DNA of 64,000 bases from Sphingomonas sp. FARSPH (GTDB taxonomy: Bacteria > Pseudomonadota > Alphaproteobacteria > Sphingomonadales > Sphingomonadaceae): contig NZ_CP029985.1 in the NCBI RefSeq assembly GCF_003355005.1, positions 930,001-994,000 on the forward strand, written 5' to 3'. The notes beneath the pieces were generated by a model. The model was not told the DNA's origin, searched no databases, and was given only the letters and a program-made list of their open reading frames with translations. Position numbers and translations under genes: made by a program. This document shows positions 8,709 through 17,477 of this stretch, piece by piece; the first letter of the stretch is position 1, and each line of letters begins with the position of its first letter.

Positions 8709-9271
8709 GCGGCTCGCGACTGGCCCTGATCCGGATTGTCGAGAGGAACTCCAGCTTCCTCGGGCCGCAATTCTCCTTCGGTCCGCTGACGTTCCGCGGC
8801 GCGCTCGCCGACTTCAAGTCCGCGATGGTCGAGATGCCGCGCCCGTATCGCCCTTGCAACGATAGAAGCGGACCTCGATGCCGCTATCGCCGTATAATTT
8901 GGACGTGACGAAGTCTGACTTCTCGCCCCGAAGTCATTTCCAGTAAACGAGGTCAACTTTATCGGTTTCGGAACGTTTGAGGTGTAACGTCGGATTGATC
9001 TGGGTGCGTTTCTTTGGTAAATTTGATCGGAGAAACTCCAATAATACGTCGCGTCTTTTCTGAGATGATTTCCGCTCGCTCTTCCGAATTGAAGAGCGCT
9101 TACAAATAGCAGCTGATAGTCTGCGTAGTTTTCAGGCGTCATGGCGTGCGCGGCATCATTCCGCAGCGCGGACAATTCGACGATGCGGCTCAGGGTCTGC
9201 GTGTCGGCGATGAGACGGACGGAGAACGCAAAGGTATCCGCCCCGGGCGGTCGGGTAATATGCCGGCCCGG
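8709..9271. other. Convergent intergenic region, no convincing gene
   Basis: These 563 bases lie between the ends of the fructokinase gene (+) and the PLP-enzyme gene (-). Bases about 8880-9130 are clearly poorer in G+C than the surroundings. On the minus strand, from the stop of the PLP-enzyme gene to about 9130, the same frame stays open with a coding-like third-position pattern. It reads DTFAFSVRLIADTQTL and goes on to MTPENYADYQLLF. Further down the pattern is lost and the frame runs into the antisense of the fructokinase. It may be the remnant of a small gene. I see no tRNA or terminator. Confidence 0.5.
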
Positions 9272-10342
9272 TCACGTCCCGAAAAGGCCGATCGCCGTCT
9301 CTTCATACGGCCGCCAGTCGATCCCGCGAGCCGCCAGCCAATCGTCGTCGTAATAGGTGCAGCCGTATCGCTCGCCCCCGTCGCACAGGATCGTGACGAT
9401 GGAGCCCGTCTCGCGCCGCTGTGCCATCTCGTCGACCAGCGTCGCGATCGCCACCAGGTTGGTGCCGGTCGATCCCCCCACCCGTCGGCCGAGGCGACGC
9501 GAGAGCGCACGCATCGCGCCGATGCTCGCCCCGTCCTCGACGGCGATCATCCGGTCGATCACCGACGGGATGAAGCTCGGCTCCACGCGCGGGCGGCCGA
9601 TCCCCTCGATACAGCTCGCGCAGCCCTCGGGCAGCGCCACGGCGGTGCGATCGTCGAAATGGCGGTGGAAGACCGAATGGACCGGATCGGCGACGCACAA
9701 TCGCGTCGGGTGCCGCTGATAGGCGATGTAGCGACCGATGGTCGCGGACGTTCCGCCAGTGCCTGCGCCACACACGATCCAGCTCGGTGTGGGATGCTCC
9801 TCCGCCGCCATCTGGGCGAAGATGCTTTCGGCGATGTTGTTGTTGCCCCGCCAGTCGGTCGCCCGCTCGGCGTAGGTGAACTGGTCGAGGTAATGTCCGC
9901 CCGTTTCCGCGGCGAGGCGGTGGGCGACGTCGTAGACGGTCCGCGGATCGTCGACCGTATGAATCTCGCCGCCGTGGAAGCGGATCGCGTCTAGCTTGGG
10001 TGCGGCGGTCGAGGCGGGCACGACCGCGATGAAGCGCAGCCCCAACATCCGGGCGAAATACGCCTCGCTGACCGCGGTGGACCCGGACGACGCCTCGATC
10101 ACACACATGTCGGGCCCGATCCAGGCGTTGCACAGGGCGTAGAGGAACAGCGAACGGGCCAGCCGGTGCTTCAGGCTGCCGGTCGGATGGCTGCTCTCGT
10201 CCTTCAGGTAGAGCGTGATCCCGGGATAGCGCGGCAGGTCGAGGCGGATCAGGTGAGTGTCGGCGGACCGGTTGTAATCGGCCTCGATCCGCCGGATGGC
10301 CTCGACGCGCCAGGCGCGGACGGCGGCGCGATCAACGGTCAT
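9272..10342 (-). CDS. PLP-dependent cysteine synthase/desulfhydrase-family enzyme (Cds1-like)
   Basis: This 356-residue fold-type II PLP enzyme starts at ATG 10342 (MTVDRAAVRAW), overlapping the end of the oligopeptidase gene by 11 bases. Lys58 in HPTGSLKHRLA is the predicted PLP-binding lysine, EASSGSTAVS (about 83-92) the substrate loop, and CGAGTGGTSAT the phosphate-binding glycine loop. The long SLKHRLARSLFLYALCN signature differs from CysK/CysM and resembles the Cds1 type of L-cysteine desulfhydrase, which forms sulfide, pyruvate and ammonia (family knowledge). Synthase activity cannot be excluded. As last gene of the nine-gene unit it would take sulfide from cysteine freed by the peptidases (inference). 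Confidence 0.78.
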   Translation of the reverse strand: MTVDRAAVRAWRVEAIRRIEADYNRSADTHLIRLDLPRYPGITLYLKDESSHPTGSLKHRLARSLFLYALCNAWIGPDMCVIEASSGSTAVSEAYFARMLGLRFIAVVPASTAAPKLDAIRFHGGEIHTVDDPRTVYDVAHRLAAETGGHYLDQFTYAERATDWRGNNNIAESIFAQMAAEEHPTPSWIVCGAGTGGTSATIGRYIAYQRHPTRLCVADPVHSVFHRHFDDRTAVALPEGCASCIEGIGRPRVEPSFIPSVIDRMIAVEDGASIGAMRALSRRLGRRVGGSTGTNLVAIATLVDEMAQRRETGSIVTILCDGGERYGCTYYDDDWLAARGIDWRPYEETAIGLFGT

Positions 10343-12371
10343 CGTGCGTCGCCAGACCGTGGCGGACCAGCATCGCGTGCCGGTCGGCGTCGCGGCCACG
10401 GAAGGCGCGGAAACTTTCGGCGGCCGGACGACTGGCCCCGCGGGCGAGCACCTCGTGACGGAATTTTTCGGCCGTGAACCGATCCATCAATCCCGTCTCG
10501 GCGAAGCGCTGGAAACCGTCCGCGGCCAGTACTTCCGCCCACAAATAGCTGTAATAGCCCGACGCGTAACCGCCGGCGAAGATATGGGTGAAGGCATGGG
10601 GGAAGCGATGCCAGGCCGGCGGGCGGACCACGGCCACCTCGTCGCGCACCGCCTCGACGACCTCCATCGGATCGCTGCTCATCGTCCCTAGGTGGAGCAA
10701 CAGGTCGAACAGGGCGAATTCGACCTGGCGGACGACGAACATGCCCGACTGGAAACGGCGCGCCGCGACCAGCTTGTCGAACAGGGCGTCGCTCAGCGGT
10801 GCGCCCGTCAGGTGATGACCCGACATGCCGCGCAGCACCTCGCGATCACAGGCGAAATCCTCCATCAGCTGGCTCGGCAGTTCGATCGCGTCCCATTCGA
10901 ACCCGTTGGTCCCCGCAATGCCCGGGCGATCGATGCGCGTGAATAGGTGGTGCAGGCAGTGGCCCGTCTCGTGCAGCAACGTCACCACCTCCTTGTGGCT
11001 GAGCAGCGAGGGGGCGCCGTCCGTCTTCGGTGCGAAATTGCAGACGAGATAGGCGACCGGCACGCGCCGGCTGTTGCCGTCGTTCAGCCGTGGCCGCGCT
11101 TGCGCCATCCACGCGCCGCCGCGTTTGCCGGCACGGGCGTGCAGGTCGACGTAGACGCCCGCGAACACCTCCCCGCCCTCGTCCACCACATCGTAATAGC
11201 AGGCATCGGGGTGATAGACGGCGATATCCGGGCGCGCGATCAGATGGATACCGAACAGGCGATCGAGCAGTCGTTGCCAGCCGGCGATGACCCTATCGAC
11301 AGGGAAATGGGCGCGCACCTCCTGCTCGTCAACGGCGTAGCGCGCAGCACGCAGCTGGTCCGCCACATAGGCCAGATCCCATGGCTGGATCGCGGCGATG
11401 CCCAGATGCTCCGCCGCATAGTCCGCAAGCTCGGCATAGTCGCGCATCGCCGCGGGTTTCGCCCGGCGGCCGAGATCGCGCAGGAAGGCCAGCACCTCGC
11501 CCGCATTGGCCGCCATCTTCGTGGCGAGCGACCAGGCGACCGGATCGGTGAAGCCGAGCAGCCGCGCGGCCTCGCGCCGCAGGTCCAGGATCGCCGCGAT
11601 GCGATCCGAATTATCGAATTGCCCGGCCTGCGGGCCCTGGTCCGATGCGCGCGTGCCCGATGCCGTATACACCCGTTCGCGTAGACCGCGATCCTCGGCG
11701 AAGGTCAGCACGGCGTTTACGCTCGGCATCTGCAACGTCATCACCCATCCGGGCAGGCCACGCGCCTTCGCGGCATCGGCAAACATCGCCTTGTCTGCGT
11801 CCGAGACGCCGGCGAGCGCCGCCTCGTCCTCGATATGTTCGAACCAGGCGTCGGTCGCATCCAGCACGGCGTTGCCAAATGCCGTCGACAGCTGGGACAA
11901 TTCGACCGAGATCGATGCGAAACGCGCACGGTCCTCAGCTCCCAGCGCCACGCCGGCCAGGACGAAATCGCGGATCATCTGTTCGACCGCGACCCGATCG
12001 GCATCGGGCAGCGCGACGAACTCGGGCGTCGCACTCAGCGCGACGAGCACCGCATACAGCGCCTGATTCTGCATCATCTGCAGATTATTCTTGACCAACT
12101 TTGCCTGCCCCGCCGCAAACGCCGCGCGCCATTCGGGCGTGTCGGCGACGCCGTGCAGATGCGACACGACGGACCAGACCGCGACGATCGCGGTATCGGC
12201 GCGCTCGAGCGGCAGCCACGCATCGGCGAAGCTGCGCGGCTGCGTCGCGACGATCCGTTCGACGACCGCGCGATGCTCGGTGATCACCTTATCGAGCGCC
12301 GGAGCGACGTGGTCTGGCCGGATATCGCCGAAACGCGGCAGCGCCAGCGTATCGAGCAGGGGGTTGGTCAT
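10332..12371 (-). CDS. prlC: Oligopeptidase A (M3 metallopeptidase)
   Basis: The start at 12371 gives MTNPLLDTLALPRF, which lines up with E. coli oligopeptidase A (MTNPLLTPFELPPF), and a length of 679 residues against 680. The zinc site HETGHCLHHLF lies near residues 460-470, with a downstream Glu typical of M3 enzymes. It is a cytoplasmic enzyme that cuts short peptides, including leftover signal peptides. Here it follows thioredoxin reductase by 51 bases and overlaps the Cds1-like gene. In this setting it would finish the breakdown of an imported peptide (inference); the normal housekeeping role is the alternative. Confidence 0.92.
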   Translation of the reverse strand: MTNPLLDTLALPRFGDIRPDHVAPALDKVITEHRAVVERIVATQPRSFADAWLPLERADTAIVAVWSVVSHLHGVADTPEWRAAFAAGQAKLVKNNLQMMQNQALYAVLVALSATPEFVALPDADRVAVEQMIRDFVLAGVALGAEDRARFASISVELSQLSTAFGNAVLDATDAWFEHIEDEAALAGVSDADKAMFADAAKARGLPGWVMTLQMPSVNAVLTFAEDRGLRERVYTASGTRASDQGPQAGQFDNSDRIAAILDLRREAARLLGFTDPVAWSLATKMAANAGEVLAFLRDLGRRAKPAAMRDYAELADYAAEHLGIAAIQPWDLAYVADQLRAARYAVDEQEVRAHFPVDRVIAGWQRLLDRLFGIHLIARPDIAVYHPDACYYDVVDEGGEVFAGVYVDLHARAGKRGGAWMAQARPRLNDGNSRRVPVAYLVCNFAPKTDGAPSLLSHKEVVTLLHETGHCLHHLFTRIDRPGIAGTNGFEWDAIELPSQLMEDFACDREVLRGMSGHHLTGAPLSDALFDKLVAARRFQSGMFVVRQVEFALFDLLLHLGTMSSDPMEVVEAVRDEVAVVRPPAWHRFPHAFTHIFAGGYASGYYSYLWAEVLAADGFQRFAETGLMDRFTAEKFRHEVLARGASRPAAESFRAFRGRDADRHAMLVRHGLATHDDR

Positions 12372-12422
12372 CGTGTCATCCACCATCGGAAATTCGAGAA
12401 TGTCGCCGCGCCGATGCGCAGG

Positions 12423-13418
12423 TCAGGTCAGCAGCGGGGTGTCGACACCCTCCGCGGCGATTCCATGGGCATTGTGCCCGGCAAGAAACCGTTCGGCTTC
12501 CAGCGCAGCCATGCAGCCCATCCCGGCAGAGGTGACCGCCTGACGGAACAGCTTGTCCTGCACGTCCCCCGCGGCGAACACGCCCGGCACGCTGGTCGCG
12601 GTCGAACCGGGGGTGACGAGGATATAGCCTTCGTCATCCATGCGCAGCTGTCCCTTGAACAGCGCCGTGGCGGGATCGTGGCCGATCGCGACGAACAGGC
12701 CGTGAACCGGCAGATGCCTTCGCGTCCCGTCGCGCGTGTCGCGCAGATCGATCCCGGTCACGCCGCCGGCATCGCCGACGACCTGCGCCACTTCGGCGTT
12801 CCAGATCATTTCCACCTTGGGATTCGCCCGCAGCCGCGCCTGGTTGGTGCGATCCGCGCGCAACGCGTCCCGCCGATGGATCAGATACACCTTCTCGGCG
12901 AAATTGGTGAGGTACAGCGCCTCCTCCACCGCGGTATTGCCGCCGCCGACTACCGCGCAGACGCGCCCGCGGTAGAAAAAGCCGTCGCACGTCGCACAGG
13001 CCGATACCCCGCGGCCGCGATACGCGGTTTCGCTGTCGAGGCCCAGCCAGCGGGCCGAGGCACCGGTCGCGACGATCATCGTATCGGCGGTATACCGCGT
13101 GCCGTCGTCGCCGATCGCTAGGAACGGCGTTCGCGACAGGTCGACCTCGACGATCAGGTCGCTGACCACGTCGACCCCGGCCTTGCGCACCTGTTCGCCC
13201 ATGCGGGCCATCAGGTCGGGCCCCAGCACACTTTCGTCACCGGGCCAGTTCTCGACATCGGTCGTGATGGTCAGCTGCCCGCCCGGCTGCGGCCCTTCGA
13301 TCAGCGTCGGCGCGAGCGCGGCGCGTGCGGCATAGACCGCGGCGGTATAGCCCGCCGGCCCCGATCCGATGATGAGAACCTTGCTGTGTCGCACGTCCGG
13401 TCCGGTAAGTTCCGGCAT
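12423..13418 (-). CDS. trxB: Thioredoxin reductase
   Basis: This 331-residue flavoprotein reduces thioredoxin with NADPH. IIGSGPAGYTAA (15-26) is the FAD-binding loop, SACATCDGFF holds the redox-active Cys141 and Cys144, and VVGGGNTAVEEAL (156-168) binds NADPH, followed by HRRDALRA. The C-terminal FAD motif VFAAGDVQD is also present. ATG 13418 is preferred over the in-frame TTG at 13430, since the FAD motif then lies at the usual distance from the start. It lies 14 bases after the unknown gene that separates it from thioredoxin. Its presence inside a transport and peptidase unit, not alone, is the notable point. Confidence 0.95.
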   Translation of the reverse strand: MPELTGPDVRHSKVLIIGSGPAGYTAAVYAARAALAPTLIEGPQPGGQLTITTDVENWPGDESVLGPDLMARMGEQVRKAGVDVVSDLIVEVDLSRTPFLAIGDDGTRYTADTMIVATGASARWLGLDSETAYRGRGVSACATCDGFFYRGRVCAVVGGGNTAVEEALYLTNFAEKVYLIHRRDALRADRTNQARLRANPKVEMIWNAEVAQVVGDAGGVTGIDLRDTRDGTRRHLPVHGLFVAIGHDPATALFKGQLRMDDEGYILVTPGSTATSVPGVFAAGDVQDKLFRQAVTSAGMGCMAALEAERFLAGHNAHGIAAEGVDTPLLT

Positions 13419-13432
13419 TCCGCGTTCCAATC

Positions 13433-14323
13433 TCAGTGCGCGGCGACCGGCTCGGCGAAGAGCGGTGCACGTTCCATCATGTCGATCGTTGCCCAGCCCA
13501 TCGTCCGGTATCGCGCGCTGGCCCCCTCCACGCGGTCGAGCCGCATGCGAAACCGCCGGCCCAGGTCCGGATGGTCGGCGTCCAGGATCGCCAGCACGCG
13601 GTCGAGCCCGCTGAAGTCGGCCTTATACCCTTCCGTCTCGGCCCGTTCGCGGAGATGGAAGACGCGGCTCTCGTCTTCCTCGGTCCAGCCGATGGCGTTC
13701 AAGGCGAGGTGGAGCTCGAGCGTTCCCAGCCCGGAGAGCGTATCGCGCAGGACGGTGCGCATGGTGCTCGGCCAGGCCGCCGCCTCCACGACCTGCCCCG
13801 CCCGCCGGTCGAGAGATCCCTCGTCCAGGGTATCGGTCGCGCCGACCGCGGCCATACGGGCTGCTTTCCAGGTCTTGCGATCGACCTCGTCGCCCGCGAT
13901 GGCGCGGCGGTGCAGAGCCATGATCGCCTGGCGCGTCTGCTCGACGTCCGGGTGGCGTGCGGTCAGCGTGGCCAGACTCTCGTTGCCCAGCAGGTCGAGC
14001 ACCAGCTGCGAGACGACGCGCGTCAGGTCGGCTCCGACGGGCGTCCGATCCAGCCATGCGATGGCGAAACGCTCGGCCTCGGTCTGCGGGCGAAAGCCGT
14101 TGACGAACATCGGCAGCGCGTCGGCCAGCGCGAGCGGATATCCAAGCCGGTCGGCATACGCCGGCGTGTCATCCGCTTCGACGACGGCGCCGATGACATT
14201 GGCCTTGCCGTCTTCCCATGCGGGAAAGTAGACAAAGCTGCCGCCCGCGATATGGCTGCGCAGCCGCTCCAGCGCCTGCGCCTTGACCGCCGGATCGCCG
14301 TGGAATGCGATCCCCTCCATCAT
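13433..14323 (-). CDS. Unknown protein between thioredoxin and thioredoxin reductase
   Basis: I do not recognise this 296-residue protein. It starts ATGATGGAG, overlapping the thioredoxin stop codon (either ATG at 14323 or 14320). It has no signal peptide, no clear membrane segment and no cysteine, so a direct dithiol role is unlikely. The N-terminal half contains SFVYFPAWEDGKANVIGAVVE (45-65 region) and ADALPMFVNGFRPQTEAERFA. The C-terminal half is helical and charged, with GWTEEDESRVFHLRERAE and DHPDLGRRFRMRLDRV. Overlap with thioredoxin and a gap of only 14 bases to trxB tie it to the same transcript. A role as cofactor or adaptor of the peptide-handling unit is possible, but nothing in the sequence proves it. 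Confidence 0.75.
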   Translation of the reverse strand: MMEGIAFHGDPAVKAQALERLRSHIAGGSFVYFPAWEDGKANVIGAVVEADDTPAYADRLGYPLALADALPMFVNGFRPQTEAERFAIAWLDRTPVGADLTRVVSQLVLDLLGNESLATLTARHPDVEQTRQAIMALHRRAIAGDEVDRKTWKAARMAAVGATDTLDEGSLDRRAGQVVEAAAWPSTMRTVLRDTLSGLGTLELHLALNAIGWTEEDESRVFHLRERAETEGYKADFSGLDRVLAILDADHPDLGRRFRMRLDRVEGASARYRTMGWATIDMMERAPLFAEPVAAH

Positions 14324-14643
14324 GCCGTTCCTACGTTCGCATCGACGAAGGCATCCAGGCGGCTGCGGGACACGGTGCCGAAAGTGCGGGCGGTCTCCGC
14401 GCCGTCCTTGACGATCATCAGCAGCGGAATGCCGCGAACCCCAAACCGCTCCGCCAGTTTCGGATTGGCCTCGATATCGACCTTCACGATCTCCATCTCG
14501 TCGGCATATTCCTCGGCCATCTCGTCGAGCGTCGGCGCCAGCGCCTTGCACGGCGCGCACCAGGGCGCCCAGAAATCGACCAGCACGGGCTTGTCGTTCT
14601 TCAGGACGATGTCGTCGAAATCCTGCTCGGTCGCGTGACGCAT
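14320..14643 (-). CDS. trxA: Thioredoxin
   Basis: This 107-residue thioredoxin has the active site WCAPC (Trp28, Cys29, Cys32); Ala replaces the usual Gly of WCGPC. The cis-proline loop is GIPLL (Pro73) and the buried Asp is in VDFWAPWC. There is no signal peptide, so it acts in the cytoplasm. It starts 27 bases after the end of tldD and its stop overlaps the start of the unknown gene. It may be a dedicated disulfide reductase of the unit rather than the main cellular thioredoxin (inference from context and the variant active site). Confidence 0.92.
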   Translation of the reverse strand: MRHATEQDFDDIVLKNDKPVLVDFWAPWCAPCKALAPTLDEMAEEYADEMEIVKVDIEANPKLAERFGVRGIPLLMIVKDGAETARTFGTVSRSRLDAFVDANVGTA

Positions 14644-14670
14644 GATACCTATCCTCTGGAAAAATTGGGG

Positions 14671-16131
14671 TCAGCCGGCCTGTCCGCCGACCATCATCCG
14701 GTCGATGCGCAGCGTGGGCTGGCCGACGCTGACGTGCAGCGTCTGGCCCTGCTTGCCGCAGGTCGCCATGCCGGTATCGAGCGCCAGATCGTCGCCGATC
14801 ATCGAGATATGGCGCAGCGCCTCGTGCCCGACGCCGATCAGCGTGGCACCGCGCACCGGCGCGACGAGCTTGCCCTTCTCGACCAGCCACGCCTCGATCG
14901 TGGTGAAGTTGAAGCGACCGGTGACGATATCGACCTGCCCGCCGTCGAATTCGGTCGCATAGATGCCGCGGTCGATCGAGGCGATGATGTCCGCCGGATC
15001 GGCGGTGCCGTTGGCGAGGAAGGTATTGGTCATCCTCGGCATCGGCAGATGCGCATGGGACTGGCGCCGGCCGTTGCCGGTCGACCGCGCGTTCATCAGC
15101 CCGGCGTTCAGCCGGTCCTGCATCAGCCCGGTCAGAACCCCGTCCTCGACCAGCACGGTGCGGTCGGGCGCGGAGCCTTCGTCGTCGATGCCCAGCGACC
15201 CCAGCCGCCCCGCGATCCCGCCGTCGTCGATCACCGTCACGCCGGGCGCCGCGATCCGTTCGCCGACCTTGCCGTCGAACGCGGAGAGGTGCTTGCGGTG
15301 ATGGTCGCCCTCCAGCCCGTGCCCCACCGCCTCGTGGAACAGCACGCCGGGATAGCCGGGGCCCAGCACGATCGGCATCTCGCCGACCGGCGCGGGGATC
15401 GCGTCGAGATTGTTGAGCGCCATATGGACGGCGGTCGCGACCATCGTGTCGATCTCGGCCGCGCCGAACGCCGCCAGGCCACCCCGCCGCCCGAGCCCCG
15501 CCTGACCGCGCGCGCGGCGCCCTGCCTGCTCGGCGATCACGACCACCGACAGGATGGTCATCGGCCGCACATCGCCCGCCAGCAGGCCGTCGACCTCGGC
15601 GACCAGGATCGTGGCATCGGTCGCGCGGACATTGGCGTTGACCTGCGCGACGCGCGGATCGTGCGCGCGGGCCAGGTCGTCGATCCGCTTCAGGATTGCG
15701 ATCCAGGCGGTCGCATCCTCGACCGCGACCGGGTCGATCGCGGGATAGAGATCATGGCCGCCCGCCCGGCGATCCAGCGCGATGCCGTGCGGGTGCCGCC
15801 CCGCGTCGCCGCGTCGCTCCAGCGTGCGCACCGCTCGCACCGTATCGCGCAGGGCGCCCTCGCGGATATCGGCGGAATGGGCGAAGCTGACCTGTCCGCC
15901 ATGCGCCGCCCGCGCGCCCACCCCCTGCCGCGTCACGAAGCCCCCCTGGGTGACGCGTCCGTTCTCAAGCTGCCAGTTCCGCGTACTGGTCGCCTCGAAA
16001 TACAAATCGGCCAGATCCGCGCCGCCGCCGGCCAGTTCGCCCAGGGCGCGGCCGATCGCCGCCTCGTCCAGTCCCGCCGGGCCGAGCAGCCGCGCGCGCG
16101 CGCGGTCGAGCGCCGTGTCGCCGCCGTTCAT
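14671..16131 (-). CDS. tldD: TldD metalloprotease subunit
   Basis: This 486-residue protein is the catalytic half of the TldD/TldE heterodimer, which degrades unfolded or linear peptides through a narrow channel and, in E. coli, trims microcin B17 and CcdA. The zinc motif HEAVGHGLEGD, an HExxxH, lies at about residues 262-272. Further family signatures are LSAFDGKVGERIA and NTFLANG. A conserved cysteine near the C-terminus (TGMATCGKQGQ) is present. Length matches E. coli TldD (481). Its ATG overlaps the stop of tldE by four bases, as expected for subunits made in equal amounts. Confidence 0.93.
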   Translation of the reverse strand: MNGGDTALDRARARLLGPAGLDEAAIGRALGELAGGGADLADLYFEATSTRNWQLENGRVTQGGFVTRQGVGARAAHGGQVSFAHSADIREGALRDTVRAVRTLERRGDAGRHPHGIALDRRAGGHDLYPAIDPVAVEDATAWIAILKRIDDLARAHDPRVAQVNANVRATDATILVAEVDGLLAGDVRPMTILSVVVIAEQAGRRARGQAGLGRRGGLAAFGAAEIDTMVATAVHMALNNLDAIPAPVGEMPIVLGPGYPGVLFHEAVGHGLEGDHHRKHLSAFDGKVGERIAAPGVTVIDDGGIAGRLGSLGIDDEGSAPDRTVLVEDGVLTGLMQDRLNAGLMNARSTGNGRRQSHAHLPMPRMTNTFLANGTADPADIIASIDRGIYATEFDGGQVDIVTGRFNFTTIEAWLVEKGKLVAPVRGATLIGVGHEALRHISMIGDDLALDTGMATCGKQGQTLHVSVGQPTLRIDRMMVGGQAG

Positions 16132-17477
16132 GCCTTGCCCCCCACCTGCATGTCGTCGATCAGGATCGAGCCGGTGCGGATCGCGCCGATCCGCTCGACA
16201 TCGCGGCCCACCGAGCGGATGCCGGTCAGCATCGCCATCACGTTCCCGGCCAGCGTCACGTCGGTGACGGCATGGACGACCTGCCCGCCCTCGACCCACA
16301 GGCCCTGCACCGCCTGCGTCCAATTGCCGCTGGCAGGATCGGTCTTGCCGCCTTGGAACTGCGTGACGATCAGGCCGGTGTCGAGCATCCGAAGCATGTC
16401 GTCCCAATTGCTGCTGTCCGCCATGCTGGTCAGTGTCAGATTGTAATGCCCATCGGCGTTGCCGGTGGACGCCATACCCAGCTTGCGCGCCGTAAAGCTC
16501 GACAGGAACAGCCCTTCGGCCACGCCCGCTCGCACGATCGCGCGCGACGATCCTGCGATCCCCTCACTATCGAAGCCGCCGCTGGCCATGCCGAGCGGCT
16601 CGAACGGATCTTCCCACAAGGTCAGGTGCTCGGCCGCCACCCGCTGCCCGATCGGATCGGGCAGGAAGCTCATCCGGCGATATTGCGCGGCACCGGTCAG
16701 CGCCCCCGCCAGTTCCCCGACCAGGGTCGCTGCCGTGCGCGGCTCGAACAGCACCGGACAGCGACGACTGTCGACGGCCCGCGCGCCCAGCGCGCTGCGG
16801 GCACGGTCGGCGGCGGTCGTCGCCAGCTGTTCGGCAGACAGCAACGCCTCCGCCCGCCGCTCGCGCGACTGGCAGAAATCCGAGGTGCTGCCGCCCTCGT
16901 CCTGCGCCAGCATGACCGTCCAGCGCGTGTCGTTGGAGCGCATCACGCTGCGGCAGAAGCCGTCGCTGGTCGCCAGCGCCCAGAGTCCTTCGGTGGCCAC
17001 CGCCACCGATTCGCCCGCGCGCAGGCGGCTGTCCGACGCCGCGATGCCGGTCGCGATCCGGTCCATCGCGCTCGCCGCCTCCAGCATCGCTTCGGGGCTG
17101 CGCTGGCTGTCGGCGTAAAGCACGGGCGCGGGCCCCGAAAAGGCCAGCCGGTCGGCAGGGGGCATGTCCGCATCGGGATCGGGCTGGACATGGCCGGCGA
17201 TCAGCATCGCCTCCTCGACCACCCGTTCGATCGCCGCCCGGTCGAACCCGGCGGTCGACGCCGATCCCCGGCGCCCATCGAGAAAGACGGTCAGGCCCAG
17301 GCCCTGGCTACCGCTGCGCTCGGCCGTCTCCACCTCGCCGCCGCGCATCGCGATCTTGGCGATCCCCTCGTGATGGACCGAGGCCCGCGCCCGCGCGCCC
17401 CGCCCGGCCGCCAGCTCGACCGCCTGCTGCGCCGCCTCGCGCAGGGCCGTCTCGCCATGCGTCAACAGCATGGTCAT
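16128..17477 (-). CDS. pmbA: TldE (PmbA) metalloprotease partner subunit
   Basis: This 449-residue protein is the non-catalytic partner of TldD; E. coli PmbA has 450. It lacks the HExxxH motif, as expected. Family features include GLGLTVFLDGRRGSAST near residue 55, VLFEPRTAATLVGEL in the middle and GNADGHYNLTL near 350. ATG 17477 overlaps the stop of the ABC transporter gene (17474-17476), so transporter and protease are translationally linked. In enterobacteria the SbmA transporter imports microcin B17 and TldDE matures or degrades it. Here the two functions share one transcript. Confidence 0.92.
   Translation of the reverse strand: MTMLLTHGETALREAAQQAVELAAGRGARARASVHHEGIAKIAMRGGEVETAERSGSQGLGLTVFLDGRRGSASTAGFDRAAIERVVEEAMLIAGHVQPDPDADMPPADRLAFSGPAPVLYADSQRSPEAMLEAASAMDRIATGIAASDSRLRAGESVAVATEGLWALATSDGFCRSVMRSNDTRWTVMLAQDEGGSTSDFCQSRERRAEALLSAEQLATTAADRARSALGARAVDSRRCPVLFEPRTAATLVGELAGALTGAAQYRRMSFLPDPIGQRVAAEHLTLWEDPFEPLGMASGGFDSEGIAGSSRAIVRAGVAEGLFLSSFTARKLGMASTGNADGHYNLTLTSMADSSNWDDMLRMLDTGLIVTQFQGGKTDPASGNWTQAVQGLWVEGGQVVHAVTDVTLAGNVMAMLTGIRSVGRDVERIGAIRTGSILIDDMQVGGKA

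Noticed and set aside
8471..9175. Minus-strand open frame of 234 codons after the fructokinase gene
   Set aside because: Two thirds of it is antisense to the fructokinase gene or lies in AT-rich DNA without coding pattern. Only the first part looks coding-like, so it is reported as a possible remnant, not as a gene.
14305..16446. Plus-strand open frame of 713 codons over trxA, tldD and pmbA
   Set aside because: It is the mirror of well-recognised genes, begins within a gene end and has no family-like motif.
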